NCBI RefSeq assembly: GCF_000003815.2
Contig: NC_049985.1
Location: 14,595,963-14,642,342 of the forward strand
From: Branchiostoma floridae
Taxonomy: Eukaryota > Chordata > Leptocardii > Amphioxiformes > Branchiostomatidae
Length of the DNA: 46,380 nt
Direction of reading: 5' to 3'
Below are positions 12,201 to 21,000 of this stretch, in pieces. The position numbers and the translations under genes are program-made. The notes under the pieces were generated by a model. That model saw only the letters and a list, made by a program, of their open reading frames with translations, was not told where the DNA came from and did not search any database. Position 1 is the first letter of the stretch, and each line of letters begins with the position of its first letter.

Positions 12201-14095
12201 TGCACTCTGGAAGTGGAAGAAGAATCTGCCATACTGTAACTTGAATAAGACAGAGGATGAGTGCCACTTTATTGTTGGCTGTACTTTATACACAAACGAA
12301 AGAAACGTCCTTTTTGAAAATATACAACATATGTTCCCAAATTTCCGATACTTGAATCCCACGGAAAAAAATTATATTTCTCATGCAATTAGATAAACCA
12401 TATATTATTGATTCCATTTGTCCTTATGTTAATAACTGTTTTAAGAAGCGAGAAGAAGTTGAACTTGTACATACTTGAATGTATTAGCATATGTAGAGAT
12501 GATAAGATACCTTTTTTTGTCAAAATTGTAACTTATCACTAGCGCTACGACCTGTACTTAGCTTGTTTGAGCACAAATGTACAATAAAGGTCATTCATTC
12601 ATTCATTATATTTGCCCAATTTAATTATTTTTCCAGTGACCCATGGGGCCTGGTACAGGCTAAGAATGCTGTACGGACCTCATACGCACTTGAAAATATA
12701 TGCAATTGTGAACCCACCTCACTCTCTTGGAGAAGATATTTGGTTCGCCTGTGTGGGTTCAGATCCTACGGTGCCATAAGATACTCCTTGGTCAGCTTTG
12801 ATACTATCTTATGGCACCGCAGGATCTGCTGGCCAAAGAAAGTCAGACGGGCGCATACTCACTTCTAGGCTGACTTCACTCCTCTGTTAGCTTTGATACT
12901 ATCTTATGGCACCGTAGGATCTGTTTGGAGAGTAACCGAGATCCCACGTAAGTGAACCAAATATCTTCTCCAAGAGACTATCTTACGCTATGTGACATTT
13001 AAGAGGTTGCAATGGTAATTCAGATGTACATATTCGGTTAGTGTCTGTTTGTTTTATCTTCAGCTTTGCAAACTACAAGTTATTGTAAACGTTCCACAGA
13101 TTATCCCATCTTCATAAGACAATAGAGGAAGAAAAAAGAGTATACCCAGTAGCCTCTGCCGCGCAGTGTGCAGCGGTGATGACCCACTGGTTGTTGTACA
13201 GGGTACCGCCGCAGTAGTGCTTGTAGTGCAGGTTCTCGGGTTTGAGGTTCTTCAGGCTGACCATCCACGGGAACATCCCCTGGGTGGCGTACTGTCCGCC
13301 GTGGATCCGCTGGGGCGCGGCGTTCAGCCCCACGGAAGCCTTCCCGCAGTTAGGGTCATTACTGCGGCTGCTGCGGCCAATGGTACTGCCACCTGTTGTG
13401 CATAATCAATGAGAACATGCTATAACCCTAGCCTGACTAAAATCGCGCCCCTAGCGGCCGGCCCTACAATTGCCGTCGAGGGGGTCATTAACCCCAGCCA
13501 GCGAGAGATTGTGTAAACACAGGCTACTATAACCCCATTGTTGTAAATAACAGTAATTTCTTCCTTGTGGAATTTGGAAGTTATGCACAAGTGAACATCA
13601 TTGAACATCAATTATGCAAATGTGAAACTATTTGCATAACTTATCAGGAAATACGACTAAAGCCTTTTTTCTTAACATAGATTGTGTACGTCTGTTATCC
13701 TTGTGCAGGAGATGATCTACAAATATTGTTTATGCAATATAGGACCTTATTTGCATAATTATTGCAAACAATTAATGCACCAGTTTACTAACAAAGGTTA
13801 AAATCATTTTGCGAAGGTATGGGGTCGCGGAACTCTAGTTTATTCATGAAAAGTTCAAATCGGCCTGTAGACCGCTTTTCATTGAGGCCACGAGGGAGGT
13901 ATAAACGTAGAGGTCAGGTAAGATATAAGAGAGATACAGATTACATCGAATCCTCATAAATCTATCAACATACATATCCATGGTACAAAACATTTAGAAG
14001 AGCGAAAGCTCAGCGTTCATAGTCCGTGTCCGTTCGTTTTGGTCATTTTTTTACGTCAAGAGTCTCTAAATGCACTCTAGATGCAGTGATCTGTT

Positions 14096-14168
<73 letters not shown>

Positions 14169-14280
14169 GCGCGCGCGCGCGCACGAACGAACGGAAGCTG
14201 ACGAAAAACTCATTGGGTAAGGTAATAAACGTACCTCCCTGCTGAACAGCGAAAAGCAGTACAAAAGCCAACCAGAACAT
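9240..14280 (-). CDS. Trypsin-like serine protease (secreted zymogen, S1 family)
   Basis: Secreted S1 protease of 301 aa. Minus-strand exons: 14235..14280, 13146..13392, 11681..11857, 10827..10948, 10012..10154, 9240..9410; phases agree throughout. A signal peptide ([12 protein letters not shown]) is followed by a short propeptide with one Cys and an activation site QR|IHGG. The catalytic triad is His in TAAHC, Asp in HHDVALIKL and Ser in GDSGGP. The ten cysteines expected for chymotrypsinogen C1-C122, C42-C58, C136-C201, C168-C182 and C191-C220 are all present. DACDGDSGG places Asp at S1 position 189, predicting cleavage after Arg/Lys, but KPTMY puts Thr at 226 where trypsins have Gly. There are no accessory domains, so a digestive or general extracellular protease is likely; the substrate is unknown. 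Intron 2 carries an antisense LINE remnant. Confidence 0.93.
11099..11181. repeat. Short repeat with TAGCCTG/CAGGCTA ends, copy a
   Basis: It begins TAGCCTGACTAAAATCGCGC and ends GTGTAAACACAGGCTA. A close second copy is at 13429..13526, same orientation, with an extra block before AGCCAGCGAGAGATTG. Both lie in introns of the protease gene. The short inverted ends suggest a small non-autonomous transposon. Confidence 0.65.
12049..12608 (+). mobile_element. 5'-truncated LINE: C-terminal end of a reverse transcriptase ORF plus 3' tail
   Basis: The plus-strand frame 12052..12396 reads like the region after the reverse transcriptase of Jockey/CR1/L2-type elements. It has the KLRTYRLLK start, the block [20 protein letters not shown], and the zinc-knuckle-like stretch [17 protein letters not shown] followed by YTNERN. 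After the stop comes about 180 bases of 3' UTR ending AATAAAGGTCATTCATTCATT, a tandem ATTC tail typical of L2-like LINEs. The element lies antisense inside intron 2 of the protease gene and is dead through 5' truncation. The clade assignment is tentative. Confidence 0.8.
12723..12977. repeat. Element bounded by a perfect 24-bp inverted repeat, with a family 1 copy nested inside
   Basis: The left end 12723..12746 (TCTCTTGGAGAAGATATTTG...) is matched exactly in inverse by 12954..12977. Between them, 12761..12931 carries family 1 blocks (AGATCCTACGGTGCCATAAG and two GATACTATCTTATGGCACC units). It lies in protease intron 2, just past the LINE remnant. Confidence 0.75.
13429..13526. repeat. Short repeat with TAGCCTG/CAGGCTA ends, copy b
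   Basis: It is nearly identical to 11099..11181, with an inserted segment (GGGGGTCATTAACCC) in the middle. It lies in protease intron 1, 37 bases upstream of exon 2. Confidence 0.65.
13560..13850. repeat. Dispersed AT-rich 'TTTGCATAAT' repeat, inverse of 36337..36680
   Basis: The segment ending GGTATGGGGTCGCGGAACTC is the inverse of AGAGTTCCACGACCCCATAC near 36342. Both are full of ATGCAAAT/TTTGCATAAT units and share the blocks ACATAGATTGTGTACGTCTG and TGCGAAGGTATGG. It is a non-coding dispersed repeat in protease intron 1. Confidence 0.65.
14099..14184. repeat. (AC)n/(GC)n microsatellite
   Basis: An almost pure CA run interrupted once, then an alternating GC run. It sits in protease intron 1, 50 bases from exon 1. 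A second CA/CG run is at about 14504..14590, upstream of the promoter. Alternating purine-pyrimidine tracts like these can adopt Z-DNA. Confidence 0.95.
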
Positions 14281-14351
14281 GATGCTTCACCGTGGATGCT
14301 TGTTCACTCAAGTTCTGGGTGCAACTGCTAAGGATTGCTGCATACTTTCAA

Positions 14352-14363
14352 GATATATATAAA
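14352..14363 (-). promoter_or_regulatory. TATA box of the serine protease gene
   Basis: On the minus strand the sequence reads GTTTATATATATCTTG, about 72-83 bases upstream of the start codon at 14280. A TATA box here predicts a transcription start near 14325 and a 5' UTR of roughly 45-50 bases, a layout common for highly expressed secreted proteases. No other gene in the window shows such a clear TATA box. Confidence 0.6.
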
Positions 14364-14503
14364 CATTTATCTCTCCTCTCAAATATTTATTTTCCGGGCT
14401 CCTGTGTAAGACGTCATTACGTCCCATTTGAATACGTCATACCTGTCCAGTGTACGTAACTGAGTTATACTGTGTCTCCACGGTGTCCAGTAGAAAGTGT
14501 ACA

Positions 14504-14590
14504 CGCACACACGTACGCACATACACACACACACGCGCGCGCGCGCGCGCGCACACACACGCACACACACTTGACTGCACGCACGCGAGC
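14504..14590. repeat. CA/CG microsatellite upstream of the protease promoter
   Basis: Alternating purine-pyrimidine sequence with a long (CG)n core (about 14533..14552) inside CA repeats. It lies about 150 bases upstream of the TATA box. The Arg/Cys/Val-rich open frames across it are repeat artefacts. Confidence 0.9.
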
Positions 14591-15458
14591 AAGCACACAC
14601 AATTTGACTTCATTTGGATCCACACGTGAACATTTTGAAACATTGTAATGCGATTGTATAATTCTAATTCGGGCCTGTCACAGGCTGTTCAGCAAAATTA
14701 ATTATGTACACAGCCTATCTTTTTAATGTCATATGACGTTTAACATTGATGCCATATGACGTCTAACATCACAAGATTGGAAATAAATTATCATTGTATG
14801 TTAAACATCATATGATATATGACATCAAGAACTTCACTGTGGCATGGCAGTTTCTGCTATCTTGATATATTTTTGTACATTGTAAACACTCGCTGCCATC
14901 AAATGTTTACTCTATACATATGACATACGTCATGACTGAAAATGTCAGCATTTAGCTTCTGTTCGATCAAAAATAGTACTATTAATCAATAGTGCCCCAT
15001 TACCCCTGAACGTAGGCCAACTGCAAGTACTTTCTCCGCTCAGAAAGCTAAAGAAGGGGTATACGTTTGAGCCATCTAGCAGCTTTCTTTGGAACTGCAG
15101 GAACGTTTCAGTTGCAGACTTTGAAACAGGATAAATCTGGAAGAGGCGAAGGAAAACTGCTAATAAACCCTGTAATAGAGGCTACGCACTAAGAAGAAGA
15201 AGAAGAACAGGAATATTCATGATTTTTTTACCTCCCTCTGAAAACGGGAAAAAAACCTAAAGGCACAAGAGATTCTACGCTTTTTGATTCATTCTATATT
15301 AGTGTAACCTTCCTGCATGTGCCACTGTTTACACCGAGTAGTATACCAGCAGCCTTTGCACTATATCAATCAAAATAAAACTTGCGTTTAGATTGGTCTA
15401 ACTGTTAACTGATTGATTGAAAACAATAAGACTCAAATTAACGTTCTAGCTTTTGAAT

Positions 15459-15501
15459 TTTGATACTATCTTATCCTATCGTAGGATCTGCTCCGAGATT
15501 A
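15459..15501. repeat. Family 1 palindromic repeat, fragment
   Basis: The stretch TTGATACTATCTTATCCTAT followed by GTAGGATCTGCTCCGAGATTA is one arm of the family 1 element. The opposite arm is missing. Confidence 0.7.
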
Positions 15502-15543
15502 GGTGCCTCGAGCCTCATTGCTCAGATTGGGTAACGGTAGTAA

Positions 15544-15655
15544 GTAACGCTCGTTCACTTTTATCCGTGGGTAACCTATTTCTGTCGTTTCTAAAAAAAA
15601 TAGGGTATTTAGGGTATTTATTTAAAAACAACGGATAAAGGTGACCTACCGTTAC
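15544..15655. repeat. MITE-like element, family 2 copy b
   Basis: It starts GTAACGCTCGTTCACTTTTA and ends with the inverse type AAAGGTGACCTACCGTTAC. It is shorter than the copies at 4904..5124 and 44133..44297, with a T/A-rich centre containing two TAGGGTATTT units. Confidence 0.65.
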
Positions 15656-16852
15656 CTACTGGCTGTAACGTTACATTGTGTGTATTCTGTTGTTGGTCAA
15701 AGCGAGTTGATTACGTTTGTGTATTTTATGGTTATAACGTTACTTATGCTGGCTATTACCAGGCCGCTGGCCCCCTACGACCTTCACGGGCTTGAACTGA
15801 ACTGAACGTTACTTCACTTGGTTATCGCTAGATGTCGCTCTCACACAATGTTTACACCAGATCGAATCGGCGGATTCAAATCGAAAGCCAGCTTCGTGGC
15901 TGCATACGTGACGTCATGTTTTTGTATTTTTTCCTGCGTGAAAAAGTTAGGGTCTAGTCCCCTTTTTTGCGTTTAATACCTGTATCATACCTTGTCCCTG
16001 TCTTGAAAGTGACACAGGGAGCCCGGTACCATCAGTAGTCGCGATCGGCAGTGGCTGGATTGACAATAGTCTTCGTCTTCCACCTGGCGAGCGCGAGGTA
16101 AGTTTTGGAAACGTAAGATCGCGATCGAACAACTTTTCCCATAATTTTTTCCCAAAATCGTGTTGCCAAGACCTCAATTGTGGCTTTATTCAAACTGTCA
16201 TCACCGTTTGCTTTGACCAGTTTGGGTGCTTCACTCAACTCAGCTCAGAAAGTTCAGAAAGACTCAGATTTCTTTTTTTTTTTGGGGGGGGGGGGGGCTC
16301 GTTACTAAAACACAACCAGTAGATTTCTAGCGAGGACACGATTCCTTCACATGCAAAGTACCAAATTACCACGTACTGATCTAGTGGCACACGAGGGACA
16401 GGGATGAATAGTTCACACCTATTGTCTGTTGATTAACGATTTTTCGTCGAGCTTTTTCTTTCAATAGTTTCCTAGTTATTTGGAGTCGAACGTTATATTT
16501 CATGATGCAGTAAAGCCGCACTCTTACCTTGTACTGAGTTAGAATTGCGTACCATGATTCTTTTACGTTCAATTTTCGAAATACAACTAACGTTACAAGG
16601 TATGTATGAAGACTGTATATTGTGCCCATTTAACTAGGATTGTCTGCAAGGTCTCTCTTCCAATTGTTTCCTTTTCATAGACGAGTTGCGAATACATGTT
16701 TGTAAACTACACCGCCAGATCTGTAATGTTTCACCAGTAAACTGCCAGTATCACTTCAATATATTTCAATGAATACACACTGTAATAGCGCAAATAGATA
16801 GTATCAAGAAGCTTATTATGAAATGAACACAAGAAGCAAACCCTTATGAAAG

Positions 16853-16890
16853 CAAGGAGGTTATATCACATATATACTATAACCTCCTTG
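16853..16890. repeat. 38-bp palindrome flanked by 7-bp direct repeats
   Basis: The arms CAAGGAGGTTATA (16853..16865) and TATAACCTCCTTG (16878..16890) pair perfectly over 13 bp. Both sides carry ATGAAAG (16846..16852 and 16891..16897), which looks like a target-site duplication. A diverged relative is at 23971..24003. Confidence 0.7.
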
Positions 16891-16964
16891 ATGAAAGCAA
16901 AATTTCAATATGAACAACCGTTTAAGTGATTAATAGTGAACTGATATTATCGAAAAAAAAAGAA

Positions 16965-17037
16965 AGTACACCAACTTGGATTCGAACCCGAGACCATAAG
17001 TTAAAAAGTCTACTCGTTAATCCACTACGCCAAGATA
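16965..17037 (-). pseudogene. tRNA-like relic (possible tRNA pseudogene or SINE head)
   Basis: On the minus strand an A-box-like TGGCGTAGTGGATTAACG is followed about 30 bases later by a B box, GGTCTCGGGTTCGAATCC, then by a run of nine T, the RNA polymerase III terminator. TTT falls where the anticodon would be. The anticodon stem and T stem contain mismatches, so a working tRNA is unlikely. It may be a decayed tRNA or the 5' head of a tRNA-derived SINE. Confidence 0.4.
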
Positions 17038-17834
17038 CATTACTTTGTGTATAGGCGTGCTAATACAACTGAAGTGACGGAGCGCGTGATAATACAAGAC
17101 AAATATTGCTTCCCCACCCATGAAGGCTCGATTATGGCTGTATATTCAAGACAATTGCACATACTTGCCACACCAGTTCTATGAAAAATAAGTGTTTAAT
17201 GCCTTCGAGTAATGCCATGTTGGTACAGAACGGGATCTCAAAGTGCTTGTGAGGAAGGGAGTTATTGCTCCACATGAACTTGCAGGACAATACCTCCCTT
17301 CCTCAGCAAACCCCCTCTCCTGCATTACAGAACCCCAACAAATGTTCAAAATCGCAAATCAGTGCTCCCCCCATAAACTTAAAAGCCAGCCAGTCTGCAA
17401 AGGAGGCTAGAAATATAACGTTTCTGATTACATTCTACCATGATATGTTTATATACACCCTATCTGATATCATTGAAGTATAGTCCTTCTTTGATTCATA
17501 CCTCCAGGATGATATGTAGTAAACACGGGTCAGTATCAAAGTCTAATGATTTTTTGGAATGCCAGAAAATCCTGGCCTCAAGTGGTCCGCCACCAAGCCT
17601 CCAGGTAGCTGGATTTATATGTGAGGGTGGAGCGCCACAAACTACGCACTGCTGACGGCACGTGGCTTTTCAGTAAAGACTGGGAAGGAGTTGTGAAACG
17701 CCACTTGGCAGAAAGGTGGCCCAGAATGTGTACTAGAGAATAGGCTATTTCATGTTCCGTGGCGCAACCATTATTGTTACTTTCCGAATGATTTTCGTGT
17801 CGACTACATGCAATTCGGGTTGACGGCAGCCATT

Positions 17835-17985
17835 GGGGGAAAAGAGGAAGGACGGGGGAACAGATGAATTACACCGGGGGTAAAGATGAACGACGGGGGT
17901 ACAGATGAAGTACAGGTTTAGGGGCAGTCCGGGGGAAAAGGTGAACGGGTAAGTAGGGGGAAAAGATGAAGGAGTTAGGTGGGGG
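17835..17985. repeat. G-rich degenerate tandem tract
   Basis: Units that begin GGGGG and continue roughly WAMAGATGAA start at 17835, 17854, 17876, 17894, 17931, 17956 and 17981. The tract ends about 95 bases upstream of the first exon of the Ig-DD gene. Repeated G5 blocks on one strand could form a G-quadruplex. Confidence 0.6.
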
Positions 17986-18079
17986 TGTTCTTGATTTTTT
18001 ATTTTCTCTCCGCCAATTATTAAACGTGCATTTCAGCGTCTCATTTTGTGGGGATCAACATTCCTGACTCCAGTTAAAG

Positions 18080-21000
18080 ATGTTCCCAATCCCAAGTGTG
18101 GTCTTCAAAGGCTGTACATTTGAGGGCAATGTGCAGGTCAACAGTAACAACAACAACTGCACAACTAACAACTATAACTACGGACAACAACGATCAGGTT
18201 AGTTGTATTGCATATACTAAATGTTATTTAACATACAACCAATATAAGGTGAAGCTTAGCTTTAAATTTAATACAATAATCATTGCCATATATAGAGCAT
18301 ACATGTTATGCATGTGACATTTGATTTGTAGACCTTGCTCTTTGAGTCTTTCCACATTACACAGATGATGTTATATAACCATTAACATAGACTGAACATG
18401 GGTTAATTTGAGTTAAAATCACCATTTAATGACTATATGCTTTAGGATACATGGACATTTTACACATGGATTGATTTGTATAAAAAATAGATGTTGTAAC
18501 GTTGCATGCCTTAATGAAAACAATTGAGATGGCTAATTATATCATATCATAATATATCATTTATGATATGTTTTTGAATGGCACTGGGCTAGTAGATACT
18601 TAATATGATTTGTCAGGAGATACATGTGTCTTTCTCTCTCTTTCCCCATTTCATTGCATATAGCCATATGGCGTTTTACCTTTTGTTTAATTCAAAACCC
18701 TTTAATTCTAAATTGTTTGGTTTGATATGTATTTGATGATTGAAACGTAGGAGAAGGCTCTTCACAAGATGGGGGGAGACAAGAACATGATGGAGCAACT
18801 CCACCGCCCCAAGGGAACCAGGCTCCCAATGCTGCTTCAATTTCCCAGCAACATCCCCAACAAGTTGTAGCTGGCCAGAGGCAACCTCATAGTTCTGGAG
18901 GTTAAAATCCCAGTCCACGGCGCTTCCCACCTCCGGAAGATGGGTCTGATTCAGCACGATTTCAGTTTCTAAGCCTCGTTGGGAACGCTCCCATGTCTGA
19001 CACAGCTAGCCTGCCTAGCCTTGTCACAGCTAGCTCCTCCTGTATGTCAAGCGATCACTCATCAGATGCAGAGACAGATCTAGATCTGTCATCTTCCAGT
19101 GGCGAAGTAACGTCAGACGATTTTACATCACCAAAGGAAGCGATAGCCCAACATGCTGATAGAGCAGAACCAGGGGAAGAAGATGGAGATGAAGAAGAAG
19201 AAGAAGAAGAGGATGAGGATGAAGAGGAGGTAGAGGATGCTGCTGGCACTGAAGATGAAAAGTGGGAGGTGGAGAGCAATGAAAAGGAGGGTGACGGCAA
19301 TCCCGCGGAGCTTGAGGGTGTGCAGCTCAGCATCGATCGAAGAGATGGGTATTCATTTACCTCCATGCCTACAGCTGGACTTTTGTTGGACACAGGTTCA
19401 GATTTGACCTGTGGTCAACAAACTGGGGACCAACCAATGTCCCTTCACAGTGCCTCCTCCGCAGAACATCCCCCTGAAACAGAGATGAACAGTTCACCAC
19501 CTTCGGCTGCTGCCCGTTTGAGTCCAGCAAACGCTGTACCATCTACCAGGCAGGAACAGAATGGAGACATGCAAGCCCAGCTGACTGCAGGACTACTCAG
19601 TGATCTGGCGAGAAGTGACCCACCGGACACTGCAGCACAGGACGAGATAGACCCAGAGATGATGGCAAGGCTGGTCAGGCTGAGGTTAGACGACAGCCCA
19701 GGTACTGGTGGAATGAGTGGAGAGTCAGGAGAAGGGACTGCAGTAGAACCAACTGAGCAGGCATCGAGGCTATCCAGTGGAGACGGGGAGTTAGAAGAAG
19801 GAACTGCAGTAGAACCAACTGAGCAGGCAACGAGACCATCCAACGGAGATACGCCCCCACCACAGCCTCGCATTATGCTGCATGTCTCTCCACAAGAACC
19901 CATCGAAGGTCAGCTTTTTTTATATGTAGTCACTAGGAATAGGATTGTTTTATTCTATAATATTAGATGTTACAGTAAAGGATGTACGGCTTGCCATTAA
20001 GCCCTTTATTTAATTTTTTTTTCAAACAAAACTGACAGGTTTCTGTAGATAAAGATGGTAACTATAGCTCTTTGTACTTCAGTGTGATATACTAGTATGT
20101 CAACATTCATGTAAAAGTTCTGTTTGTAATGGTAATCAGGGGTCAAAATACACATACTTAACTTGCAATTTGCACATAATTTTTGAGATTTGCACGTAAA
20201 AATATTCTGAACTTGCAATCTTGCAGGTTGAAAATACCTGGCCTATAGTAAATACTAAGGCCATGGTGCCTTTGTTTGTCTGACGGGGATCGTCACTGGT
20301 CGTCAGTAGGTGTTAGAAATAATCAAATTTGGCTTTGCTGCAAACTTACATGCTGATTATGTGGATATCTTTCCAAAATTTCAAGTTCTGTCTATATTTT
20401 CATGCGCCGATTTCTGTCCGCCAAAAGTGACAGAATGGGCAAAATTCTTATCTGTCCTGAGCAGCAAAATTCCGCCAAAGGACGGAATGATAGATGCTGA
20501 CTAGAACATTGCAGTATTTTGCATGTAAATTTTTCAAATTGCACGTCAAATTTTTGCCAACTTGCAATTTCGATCCCTGGTAATGCAACATGTTTATCTC
20601 AGGTGAAATGGTGGATTTCGAGCTGCTGAATGTGCCATTGTGTGGCATCGGTGACGTTGAGTGGAGACACTGCGGGAGACTGCTGCCACAAGCTGTTGGT
20701 CTCCACTACACCATCAACAGCCAGAAGGATGCTGGTGTCTACCAATGTGTCATCTACAAAGAACCGAAGAAGATCAACATCGTTGCTGTGGTGGAAGTGA
20801 CGCTACATGTGAAGAGTAAGTTGAAAAGATTATGAATGATTGTAGTAATACTAAATGATCAATCTATATCCTCCCATTCTTTCATGTTCATATACACCAA
20901 ATAGCAATAAAATCATTATTGCCCAAGCAACTGGATATGATTTTGTAATTATCATCTCCAGTTGCTTGGGTAATAATGATTAATTTTTTATTTATTTCAT

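Larger units (their letters stand above)
14600..18079. other. Intergenic between the protease and the Ig-DD gene
   Basis: No exon with convincing codon use or domain is seen. Contents: a family 1 fragment (15459..15501), a family 2 copy (15544..15655), a T/G homopolymer junction near 16270..16298, a 38-bp palindrome (16853..16890), a tRNA-like relic on the minus strand (16965..17037) and a G-rich periodic tract (17835..17985). A minus-strand open frame near 16032..16238 was considered and set aside. Confidence 0.5.

Noticed and set aside
14077-14643. Val-Cys and Arg-Ala runs in minus-strand open frames
   Set aside because: Translations of CA/CG microsatellites, apart from the genuine protease signal-peptide exon 14235..14280.
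15947-16238. Two overlapping minus-strand open frames (containing NKATIEVLATRFWEKIMGKV and FGKKLWEKLFDRDLTFPKL)
   Set aside because: No ATG start, weak splice signals and no recognisable domain; the two frames look like chance readings of one region. A decayed exon cannot be excluded.
18894-18920. Possible 13-base intron (GTTAAAATCCCAG) removing the in-frame stop in the Ig-DD gene
   Set aside because: Far too short for spliceosomal splicing, and the join would shift into a frame that stops soon after.
19055-19903. Long Ser-rich minus-strand open frames opposite the Ig-DD exon
   Set aside because: They are antisense shadows of the Glu/Asp/Ser-rich coding exon; the plus-strand frame has matching splice phases and the DD downstream.
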